This document shows, piece by piece, positions 25,843-40,762 of a DNA stretch of 64,000 nucleotides (the stretch's first letter is position 1; each line of letters begins with the position of its first letter). A program made the position numbers and the translations under genes. The stretch is from Buxus sempervirens (taxonomy: Eukaryota; Streptophyta; Magnoliopsida; Buxales; Buxaceae): positions 59,951,197-60,015,196 of the forward strand of contig OX387184.1 of the NCBI GenBank assembly GCA_947561395.2. Direction: 5' to 3'. Under the pieces are notes generated by a model, which worked only from the letters and a program-made list of their open reading frames with translations, had not been told where the DNA came from and did not search any database.

Positions 25843-28800
25843 ATGGGCAGCATGGCGATGGCTTCAAACCCTACATTGTTCAGCTCTACGTCACTGCCTC
25901 CATCGTCGTATTCTCGTGTTCCAATCCAGGTCTCATTTGCCGGTGTAGCGCAGCTGCATCAGGGCTTCAGAGGAAGGACCCAACACCGTCGTCATCGTTA
26001 TGACTGGGTCATCAACGACTCCGAATCTTCTTCTTTGTCTTCTGTAGCGAGCAGCAGCAGCAGCTTGGAGCTGCAAGAAATAAGGGAGAAGTGCAGTAGA
26101 TGGCAATGGAAGGGCCACGCCATCAATTACTTCGTTCAGCACCCTAAGATTCATGGACCAAGCTCCGGAAAGCCTTCACCTCCGCCTCTGCTTCTCGTTC
26201 ACGGATTTGGGGCTTCCATTGCTCACTGGCGCAAGTTAGTATCATCCACCGAATTTTTTTTATTACATAAATAAATCGAAATAACACATAATTTACCTGA
26301 TAGCCCCCTGCTTTAGTATTTCTTAAATTTGGAGAGGACAGAAAGAGATAATTATGCTTACAACCCTTTAAGATTAATAAAATTCGTAGATGTGCAAATG
26401 GTCACAAAGCTCCCTTCTCTCCAATAAGAATATTAAAAAGAATAAATTACTCCTTGAAAATAAATTCATTTAAAAGCCAACACAATCTAAAAAATAACAT
26501 ATATCAATTCCAAACTGAAGATCATGATCTATAAAAAAAAAAATAAAGAAATGAAAATCAATTATAGAGATACACAGTAGACTTTGGAGTGAATCTACCG
26601 GTGCCGTTGCATCAATATCACCCTTTTCTTAATACATATCTCTCGTATAATTATGGGAGTTCTCACTTCTTCTAAAAATTATTTTTGACTTCTACAATTT
26701 CTTTCTCATCTAATATATACACTTAACTCCCTCTCTATTTTGCACTATATCACAAATTTACATGCATTTAGACACAATAAAAAAGTTCCATTAACTAAAG
26801 CCATCATTTTTGGTTTGAAATCATCTGCCACCATTAACTGCAGTTGTCCCTGATGCTTGATTTAGATGTTAACACATGGAGCATCCAACGGTTGTAGCTT
26901 TTTTGCTTTTGAGAATGTAAAAAAATTCTTTTTGTCGAAAAGAATCTTGAGATGCTTCGCGTAGTACCATCTCACTTAGGTTGCATGGATCACAGCAATA
27001 AATGGCTGCAAACGATATCATCGGATCTTTTTGCTTCAAAATATTCTTAACAAGCAACGAAGAATCCTATAAAAATGCCATCTAGGTTTATTATTTAAAA
27101 GTTTCTTTTACAACTGTAACCACCATGAATTGGATCAGTTAAATATATCATATATGCCTTCTTAATTGTGTATTCTTAAGGACCAGGAAATTACCAAGAT
27201 TAGTATAGTAATACCAATATACAATAAAAAGGGTGATATATAAGAGCGTGCAAATTATCATGGCATTAAAATTATGAGTCACACTATGAAATTGTGGGAA
27301 AAAGTGATTGAATATAAATTAAGGCTAATAACTAGAGTGACAAAAAACCAATTTGGATTTATGCCTGGAAAATCCACTATCAAAATTATATATTTACTTA
27401 AACAGTTAATAGATAAGTCCAGAGAAAAGAAAAAAGATTTCCACATGGTTTTTATTGATTTAGAAGAAGCATATGATAAGGTTCCAAGAGAATTAATTTG
27501 GTGAACTTTGTATAAAAAAGGTGTACCAATGAAATATATTGATGAACAAAGGATATGTATGAGGCAGCCTTAACTAAAGTGAAAACTGTTGACGGTGAGA
27601 CAACTGACTTCCCGGTTGAGATAGGTTTGCATCAAGGGTCAACTATTAGCCCTTATCTTTTTGCCTTAGTGACGGATGAGTTGACGAGTCATATTCAAGA
27701 TGAGGTGCCTTTATATGGGAGTATACTAGACTGGAAAATGCAATCACCATTGAAGTAGGATCTTGGTAGATGTGGACTACGAATATATCTAACTTTTGGT
27801 GGCTACATCAGACCCTACATTTTCATGCTGCTCACTTGAGGTTTTTACCATCATTTAGTGCTGGTACCTATATCTTCTCTACTCAATGATCCCAAAAATC
27901 CATTTTCCAGTCTAGTAGACACCCAAATAAATGCTCAACAAATAATCTTTGTTTGTGCATTCTAGTTCTATTCTTTAATTAAGCTTATTTCCTTCATTGT
28001 TTGTTTTTATTTTGAGATTTGGTTTGCATACAATTCAAATCAGGTATTTGAAGATTTTGGCCAACCTTTTATGATTTTGCCGGTTTTGAATGTTACCATG
28101 AACACTTGATCCATTGAGATTTAAAATTAACCTGATGAAAATTTTCTATAAATTTGTATCATAGTTTTGATATTTACTTCTCCTTTCTTACATTTTGTCT
28201 AGTTGAATTTTCAGAAATATCGGCGTGCTATCTCAAAGTAACACTGTTTATGCTGTGGACTTGCTTGGTTTTGGTGCTTCGGATAAGCCGGCAGGTTTTG
28301 ATTATACAATGGAACTATGGGCTCAGGTATTTCTTTAACCATTCCGAAGTCTGGCTTGTACTTCATGTTATGGTATTCAATACAATATTTTTGCATTATT
28401 GATCTCTTCTAATGACTCCACTAGTAGCCTTTGAACAGTTGATACTGGATTTCTTAGAACAAATTGTTCAGAAGCCAACTGTACTTGTAGGGAACTCTGT
28501 TGGAAGTCTTGCTTGTGTTATTGCTGCCTCAGGTATGTTCAGGGTTCTTCCTAGGCACTTGGGAATACTTAATTTGGTTGCAGAACACTCACAAACACCT
28601 TGTCACTTTAATATCTACTTCTAATCCTTCATTTTTCTTTTCTAAAACCAGAATCTACAGAGGCACAAGTTCAAGGGCTTGTGCTACTAAACTGTGCGGG
28701 TGGAATGAACAACAAGGCAATTGTTGATGATTGGAGAATCAAGCTGTTGTTGCCTTTGCTTTGGCTAGTTGATTTCTTATTGAAGCAACGGGTAATCGCA

Positions 28801-29389
28801 TCAGGAATCTTTGAGCGTGTTAAAAAGAGGTGTTGTTTGCTCTAATATTTGTGTTTTCTGGGCTACAGATGGACTTTATTAAATCAAAATCTCTAATGCT
28901 TTTGGACTATTGCAGAGAGACACTGAGGAACATATTATTGTCTATCTATGGAAATAAGGAATCAGTGGATGAAGAATTGGTTGAGGTAATTAAACTGATT
29001 CTCCCATGACTGGTGTCTGGCTATCGTACAATTCTTCATAGTCTGATGAAATGGTTTTTCTTTACCTTAAATTGCAGATAATCAAGAGACCTGCTGATGA
29101 TGAAGGGGCTCTTGATGCCTTTGTGTCTATTGTGACAGGTCCACCAGGGCCAAATCCTGTGCAGTTGATGCCTAGACTCTCACTGCCTGTTTTAGTTTTA
29201 TGGGGTGACAGCGATCCATTTACCCCTCTTGATGGACCAGTGGGAAAATACTTCTCTTCCCTGCCATCTAAATTGCCAAATCTAAGCCTGCACATATTGG
29301 AAGGAGTTGGTCACTGTCCCCATGATGATAGGCCTGACTTGGTCCACCAGAAGCTGCTTCCTTGGTTGGCTAAGCTTCCTGCTTCATGA
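25843..29389 (+). CDS. CLD1: Chlorophyll dephytylase-like alpha/beta hydrolase, chloroplastic
   Basis: Six exons: 25843..26234, 28215..28326, 28439..28532, 28652..28829, 28916..28985 and 29078..29389. All junctions are GT-AG and in phase, giving 385 residues. The N-terminus is Ser/Arg-rich and acid-poor, like a chloroplast transit peptide. The alpha/beta-hydrolase core shows the oxyanion loop HGFGAS, the nucleophile elbow GNSVGS (Ser), WGDSDPFTPL (Asp) and GVGHCPHDD (His), a complete catalytic triad. The overall sequence resembles Arabidopsis At5g38520 (CLD1), which removes the phytol chain from chlorophyll during photosystem repair. The 1.98-kb intron 1 carries an RTE-type LINE fragment. Exon 1 exists a second time as a dead fragment near 12 kb. 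The start was chosen as the first ATG with a transit-peptide-like leader. Confidence 0.85.
27180..27720 (+). mobile_element. RTE-type LINE fragment (reverse transcriptase) in CLD1 intron 1
   Basis: Reverse-transcriptase segments are visible: NYHGIKIMSH before 27,290, then TKNQFGFMPGKST, MVFIDLEEAYDKVPRELIW and IGLHQGSTISPYLFALV with frame breaks. This is the RTE-clade pattern common in plants. Both ends are missing. A second copy of the same family lies at about 42,900-44,195. Confidence 0.85.
27724..27917. repeat. Short element with 17-bp perfect inverted ends
   Basis: TACTAGACTGGAAAATG at 27724..27740 is repeated in inverse orientation at 27901..27917, enclosing about 160 bp. It abuts the broken end of the LINE fragment. 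It may be a small MITE that interrupted the LINE. Confidence 0.55.
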
Positions 29390-34401
<5,012 letters not shown>

Positions 34402-34886
34402 TATACTTTTGAAGTGTCTTTTGCTATAATTTTAAGCAGTTCAAAATTGTAGCTACAATTGGAAGCTTTCCATTCCCATCAAGCCCTCCTAATCTGTTGT
34501 AAGTTATTACTTGTAGTCATATTATTGTAGAGATATTGTAGTTAATGGTGTGAAATTTTGTTCATGAGTGTGGTCTTGAGAGAGCTTCCAGTGAATAAAT
34601 ATGTTATGGAAACAAAGCAGACGACTGTCTCGTCTAAGAACTTTTGTTAAGAAGAGTTTCTACTGGAGAATGCCCGGTCTGGCTGTCCTGATCGTAATAT
34701 CTTAAATATGTTCTCCAATTTGCACTATAGAAAATAATCGATACAACTTAGTAGGAAAAATAAAAACAAGTACAGCTATAATTTAAATGAAAACTGTGAT
34801 TCTCAAGTCGAGACCTGCTAATGAGAAAGACGAATATAACAGGTTTTTAAGGCTGATTCGATAAGATATGGTAGAGATTGGTGTTC

Positions 34887-35474
34887 TTAAGCGCCTTGGT
34901 AACGTTGAAAATTATTAATACATTGCAGCCGATGATCCCATCTCTTTGAGACGGTGAACTGCCCAATCTTTTTGAGACGGTGAACCGCTATGGTATCTGG
35001 TATAAAACTCGTGTGAGAACCTTCGTTCCTTATTGCCATCCTCAACCATTTTCCGACCAATTTATCCTCCTGTATGTCAATTGCTGGTATACCAGATTTC
35101 CCAATCCATTTAACGGCTTTCCAAGACATGTACTCCACAAAAGGGTTTTGGCTATTGCAAGAGATGACAAGCCCATAGTACAGGTCTGTACTGGGCAATG
35201 GCCTGAGAGATAAAGCCAACCGAGCACATCTTAAGAAATCATCGTCGTCAGCCTTCATAACATAATTGTAATGGCGTGGGAGCTTCTGTGGGAGGGAAGA
35301 GAAGTATGTGCAGGTTTTGCCGGATTTAATTTTCTCAGTCAAATTGAGAATGATAATGTCATCACAAGGCAGGATCTCAAGGGCTATAAGTGAGGTTGTA
35401 GAAGATAATCTGCAATGGGAGATGACTGGATGCTGTAGCTGGTCAGTTGCGAGTAGGATGGGATTATTCTGCAA
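34887..35474 (-). pseudogene. GT31-family glycosyltransferase fragment
   Basis: An open stretch on the minus strand resembles the C-terminal half of plant GT31 (galactosyltransferase-like) proteins. ILPCDDIIILNLTEKIKSGK is followed by NYVMKADDDDFLR, whose DDD is the metal-binding DxD region, then DLYYGLVISCNSQNPFVEYMS and EDKLVGKWL. Near the end comes PDTIAVHRLKK. Family members normally have a longer stretch between YMS and the following VxWI, and another before IPDTIAVHRLK; both are shortened here. The N-terminal membrane anchor is absent and the last 25 codons look out of register. No introns are seen, so it could be a degraded retrocopy. It is convergent with the coproporphyrinogen oxidase gene. 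It is very unlikely to make an active enzyme. Confidence 0.7.
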
Positions 35475-35723
35475 GATACCAAAGCCTGCATTACCAAGAA
35501 AATACCCTTATATGATTAAAATTTTAGTTCCTTTTTCCTTGTTATAATCCTTTGGCTCTCGGATTGGTCTCTTTCCATACCAGACAAGTCATAAAGTGGT
35601 TTCTTCTCATTTATAATCTATGTACCCATCCATTCTTTCATTTTAATTACAAAAATGTCATACAATTCCAAAGCAGATTTGTGGAAGCAACTACTTGATC
35701 AGATATGCTAGGAGAGGGGATTC

Positions 35724-37662
35724 TCACGCTTTCCCAATGAATTCCACATCAAACAGAAGAACCGAGTCTGGAGGAATGATACAAGAACCTGCACCATTTA
35801 AACCAGTATGTTGTGAGAATTATTTAAGTCCTAGAGTGGATCATACATGCAACTTTTGGTGTCCATATACCCGTCTGCGCACACAAAAATATCCCATAGA
35901 AAGCTTACCTCCTTTACAACCTGCACCTCTCATGCCATAGCCAAGTTCTGGAGGAAGCTTTAGCGTACGTTTACCACCTAAAACATAGAGGTCAGATGAA
36001 TGATGTTAGGCATTTAAATTCAATGAAAAATGCTAGAGCTGGTGTTTATGATCAGAAGGTCCTCTAAATAGCAGTATTTCATGTTAAGAATTACCAGCAA
36101 GCATGGGTGGAATTCCGTCACCACCTAGAATTCCCTGGTCCCAACCCTTAATAACCTGCAACAATGGAGAGAGAATCAGTCCTGGGATAGGCTTACTGAA
36201 AACAATAAACTAGGATGATTGGCCTTATCCATCTCACAAAGAAAATGGACAGCAAGAGGGGTTTGAGAGCAGCCAACAAGCAACAAACTGTTGCCTACCT
36301 GCATCAGTTCATTGATGCTTCATCATCACAAAATATTGTGCCCTGCTCTTCTTTTTTGGTCTAAGAGCAGGTAAGCTGCTTGCTTGTGGGCTTTTGCACC
36401 CAACCAGTGCCGGTCCCATGGCAGCTGGTTTTTGACAACCAGACGGTAGCAGCTGCACGAATACAATTGTTTTATCGTGTCTTATACCCATCTTTCTGGT
36501 AATCATGCAAGTTTTTCAATGTGATATGTGGTCCATAGAACTAAGATCTCCCTTTTTCTATGTTTTCCATTCCTTTGGCTAGCACTGGTCCTTATTTTAG
36601 CAAGGGTTTTTACCATTTGTTTTGTCGATCACTGGTACTCTGAAATTTTTTACGGTTTCGAGATGGTTGAACTCCGAGATGAAACTCTCCATGTAATTGT
36701 GATGTGAAGAAACATTTGGATGTGAAGGGTCTTGATGATTTATTTACTATGTGTCAAAATGGTGCGTCAAGATTTCATCTTGTGTATTAAAACATCAAAA
36801 TTAATGGATGTGAAAAAGGAAAACTGCAAGTTCTTGTCAGGTCTCATCCTGCACATACCTCACCAACGCCTACACGAAATGTAAGAGGCTTCCCACGGTT
36901 GTAGCTGCTGTCAAATATCTTTCCATTCTCCAACTTCCCAGTGTAATGTGCCTATCCATTCATCCACCAAAATACTCAGATTACCAGCCATGAAAACATC
37001 ATAAGATTTTATAATTTTAGTCCCTATATCGTATACCTCCTCCAGTAAGTGCAAATCACCCCAACATAGGTTAGGTTGTTAAATATAAAGTCCGGCAAAA
37101 TAGGCAAGAAAAACATTTGGTAGATTACAGGATTACTCTCACTCTGTTGGCTTGAATTCAGGTGCCCCATATTCAATTATAGTTCCCTCCTCCTTGCCTC
37201 CAATAGGGTGGTTAGTGTTGTAATTTAGCTTGGAACCCTCCAAAAGGAAATGCATAACTTATATTTATTGGTTTAAAGGAGGATAAGATTCTTGATTACC
37301 TTGATAAGCTGACCTTTGGTAGCCTCAGGTCCAGTCCCCATGACACGATCACAGAAGGCGAGGCCCGTAGGAGAGACTGTTAGTGGACATGGCATATCCT
37401 CTGCTATTGCTGGTTGCAGTTGCAGGAGAGAATCAGGGAGACTGAAAAGAAAGCCAAGAGAGATTACATCTCTCCTCTTTAATGAATTTAAGCTTTCTCT
37501 CCGTTGCAGAAGCTCAGGAGAAGGTATCTTATGTTGGCTGTGATTGTTGGCTAAGGTTGAAGATTTTGCTTCTGCTATATTGGGATAACTTCTGGGTGAT
37601 TCAGTCACCCCCCGGAACTTTTTGGGAGTATAAGACCCAAAATAAAATGCCAATGAGTTCAT
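35724..37662 (-). CDS. FKBP13: FKBP13-type peptidyl-prolyl isomerase, thylakoid lumen
   Basis: Five exons on the minus strand: 37300..37662, 36859..36951, 36095..36155, 35909..35977 and 35724..35788. They total 651 bp and 216 residues. The N-terminal 90 or so residues look like a bipartite transit peptide: a basic region with the twin-Arg LKRRD, then a hydrophobic stretch and an A-rich cleavage region before EDMPC. That suggests Tat-dependent import into the thylakoid lumen. The FKBP domain follows: [82 protein letters not shown]. The four Cys that form the redox-active disulfides of Arabidopsis FKBP13 appear to be present (MPC, AFC, AGC, GSC). Intron 1 contains an unexplained coding-like stretch at about 37,146-37,241. 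Confidence 0.92.
37146..37241 (-). other. Coding-like stretch ending in a stop inside FKBP13 intron 1
   Basis: On the same strand as FKBP13 there is a 32-codon open stretch ([14 protein letters not shown] then [18 protein letters not shown], then TGA). It is preceded by an AG (TTTTGGAG) that would put it in phase with exon 1. I do not recognise the protein family. It could be an alternative terminal exon, or the stranded last exon of another gene. Confidence 0.35.
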
Positions 37663-38787
37663 TCTTTTCCAAACTGTAACTTAAAGAAATAGATAAGATA
37701 GGACTCTACAATTATAAGAGTGTGACTGGAGAAAGCTATGTACTCCAACAAAAGGTGCGGGGTATGGTGGACCAGCCCATCTGGAAATGAACCAGAAGAC
37801 TTTTGGATCCAAGCTGGATCACAGTTTTAGGACCACTAACCTAATAGTGATAACCATACATTCCTGACCATTCATTTAATGGGTTTGTGGATGATGGTTA
37901 ATCATACAATACAATGACCATCTTAAGGAATAGACCAGAGGATGAACAAGTGAACTCCGGTAACGACCCAATTCTTATATAAAACTGCATCTACTTATGC
38001 TTTTAGAAGTTTTCCAACTGTGTATTTATACAATCATTACCAAAGACTTAATATAAAAAACGGAGCACCACAATCTTGATTAAATATTTGTAGGTTTTTT
38101 CTAGCTGTTACAATCAGAACAGTTTCTGTTTCAATCTTTAGAACAAGTTTTGGGTCTTCAACCAGCATCGCAAGCAGACTGTTGAAAAAAATACCAGTAC
38201 CATGATTCCTTGAATCTTAGAGATAGCGACAAGGACGAGGCACTTCTTTAATCATCATTTGTGTTCATATAAATTCTAGCAGATGACATTCTAAATGCTA
38301 GTGATCAGCACTAACAGAGTCCAAAGTCAAGTCCCTACAGCTCCATAATGTGATGGCAGTCTCTTCTCAAATATTGCAGCAACTACATAAACATTTCCTT
38401 GAAGATCTTGGATACTTTGCATAGATCTTCATGTTTATTTCAATTTATTCTGTCAATTTGAGAAATAATTATAAGAACAAAAATGGAGAAACTTCCTCAT
38501 TTTGTCATGGGACATCTCTCCACATTTTCGACTGTCAACAAATTCAGCTACATCAAATATTGAACCTTGCAAGACAGAGCACTATCCTTCTGACTATTCA
38601 ACTCTGTGTAATCAACTTAACTCAAATATGTTGTTATTCTACTGACTTGGTGAGGTCAATCAATGCAAGACAAAGCACCATCCAAGCTATTTGCTGAAAC
38701 CCCTAATAGACAATATTATTGACAGCCTCCAACTGATGTTCCATGAAATATCTGAGCACCTATGTAATAGAATGAAGTCAGATCCAT
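37663..38787. other. Spacer between FKBP13 and the PPR gene
   Basis: The spacer contains the FKBP13 upstream region and the 3' flank of the PPR gene. No further gene, RNA or clear element is seen. Confidence 0.5.
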
Positions 38788-40110
38788 TTATGTTGTTCCA
38801 CTTCTAATGAAACTATAACCTCGGGCCTTTTTCACATTTTCAGTAACCATCAATTTCCGCACCCGTTCCGCATCTTCCCACTTCCCATTCAAAACATACA
38901 GATCACATATAAGTGAATAAACCCCTCCATCATTCTCAGGCTTCACCACCTGCAAAACCTGTTTGATAACTCTCTCCGCTATCTCAAACTGCTTATGAAT
39001 TTTACAAGATGACAAAATAGAAGTCCACACAATAACATTAGATTGATGTTTCATTGTTTTAATAGTCTCAAAAGCTTCCTCCAAACGTCCAGCCTTACTC
39101 AACAAATCAACCATGCATCCATAATGATGAATGTTTGGTTCCAGCCTATAATCTTCAGTCATGCTCCAGAAATATTTTTGTCCCTCATCTATCAATCCCA
39201 CACGACTACATGCACTTAAAATCCCTGTGAAGGTGATCTCATTTGGCCTCACTCCTTCATCTTTCATCTTCTCAAAGATAGCCAAAGCCTCTCTACCATA
39301 ACCATGTTGGGCCGACCCACAAATCAATGAGCTCCAAGTCATCACATTCTTCTCCTTCATCCTATCAAAAATCCTGCAGGCACTCTTCAGTAACCCACAT
39401 TTCGCATACATCTCAACCAAAACTGTCCCAAACTCCACATTCAATTCCCACCGGTTCTTCACTGCAAACCCATGCATTGACTTCCCAACTAACAACCCAA
39501 TTGACCCCATGTGAGCACAGCACGATAGGATCGACCCCAATGTTATCTGGTCTGGTTTCAATGCCTCATTCACAATAACTTCTCGAAAGAGAGCTAGTCC
39601 TTGTTCCCAGTTCCCCACACTCATGTACCCTGCCATCATGGCAGACCATGATGTGAGATCCCTCACAGGCATGTTCTCAAAAAGTGTACGAGCTTTGTCA
39701 AGATCACCCAATTTAGAATACCCAGTTATCATTGTGTTCCAGGTGACAACGTTTCGGTTCGGCATTTCATCGAACCACAAACGTGCATCCCCAAACGAGA
39801 CCATTACATACCCGTGCAAAAGAGAAGTGGAAACATATACATTTGAATTGAATCCTAGTTTGAGCAAATGGGCATGGAGATGACGGATGAGGGAGAGGTC
39901 TTGAAGACTGGAACATGACTTTAGTGTGAAGAGAAGGGAGAAGCTATCAAAAGGGATGGATAGGCGCTGCATTTGAGTAAAGAGGCGCAAGGATTTGTGG
40001 GGAGAAGAAGCGTTTCTTATGGAAAAAGCCCATGAATTGAAGCTGTTAACAAAGAAGCCGAGTTGTTGATGGTTTATGAGCTTCACAGGGTTGATGCAAA
40101 TGGCTAGCAT
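38788..40110 (-). CDS. PLS-class pentatricopeptide repeat protein with E domain
   Basis: Intronless 440-residue gene typical of plant organellar RNA-binding PPR proteins. After a short N-terminus the repeats are clear: NVYVSTSLLHGYVMVSFGDA, NVVTWNTMITGYSKLGDLDK, DLTSWSAMMAGYMSVGNWEQ, NVMTWSSLICGSAQHGYGRE and NEITFTGILSACSRVGLIDE. A C-terminal E-type region follows (GGVYSLICDLYVLNGKWEDA, VKKARGYSFI) with no DYW deaminase domain. E-class proteins commonly specify C-to-U editing sites in plastids or mitochondria, recruiting the deaminase from elsewhere; the target here cannot be read. At 440 residues it is on the short side for the class. The start chosen is the first ATG; targeting by the N-terminus is uncertain. 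Confidence 0.88.
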   Translation of the reverse strand: MLAICINPVKLINHQQLGFFVNSFNSWAFSIRNASSPHKSLRLFTQMQRLSIPFDSFSLLFTLKSCSSLQDLSLIRHLHAHLLKLGFNSNVYVSTSLLHGYVMVSFGDARLWFDEMPNRNVVTWNTMITGYSKLGDLDKARTLFENMPVRDLTSWSAMMAGYMSVGNWEQGLALFREVIVNEALKPDQITLGSILSCCAHMGSIGLLVGKSMHGFAVKNRWELNVEFGTVLVEMYAKCGLLKSACRIFDRMKEKNVMTWSSLICGSAQHGYGREALAIFEKMKDEGVRPNEITFTGILSACSRVGLIDEGQKYFWSMTEDYRLEPNIHHYGCMVDLLSKAGRLEEAFETIKTMKHQSNVIVWTSILSSCKIHKQFEIAERVIKQVLQVVKPENDGGVYSLICDLYVLNGKWEDAERVRKLMVTENVKKARGYSFIRSGTT

Positions 40111-40762
40111 GGCGCATTATGCCACCAACACTCTAATATCAACTAAGTAATCCCAAAATTCTTCAGTACTTTCAGGCAGCACAATCACGGGACTGTTGCG
40201 GCGTGTCATTGGAAATCGTCTGCACGAGTGCGCTCCGAGCAATGTTGTCCGGTGTAGACGGCTAATGCAGTAAATGGTAGAGGACAAAGGATTTCATGAG
40301 ATCCAGATAGAATGGCCCTCCAAAGGCCTGGATGTGGTTTAAGAAGACACAGAGATGGGCTAAAGATCGTAAGCCTGGTGCCTGGTGCCTGGTGCCTGCT
40401 TTTCATCGAATTGAAAGAAAACAAAAGAAAAAAGAAAATTTTGGGACAACAAAGCCCAAGTTACTTTATGGGTCAGGAGGGGTTTGGATCCGACCAGATT
40501 CCAAAACTAGATCTAAATTCTGCGCTGCATCCATTCTTAAAATTAAGGAAAGAGACGTTGGAGACTTGTGAGAGGTCAGTCAAGGAAGCAACGGCTGTAT
40601 TCTGACTTTCTGATTGGACTCGGTGTCCCCGGAGAACGAATCTGAGAGTCGGTCGGACTCGTCGGAGTCGAGAAAATCTGTATGATCGTTCAATTTAATG
40701 GACGCAAACAACACTCAACGGCTCACTGTTCCTCACCTTTGAAGCGAGTGGCATAGAATACA
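40111..40762. promoter_or_regulatory. Divergent promoter between PPR and DNA glycosylase genes
   Basis: A 652-bp spacer lies between two divergent start codons. It contains a short triple direct repeat CCTGGTG around 40375-40395. No other gene is supported; several open frames here are incidental. Confidence 0.5.
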
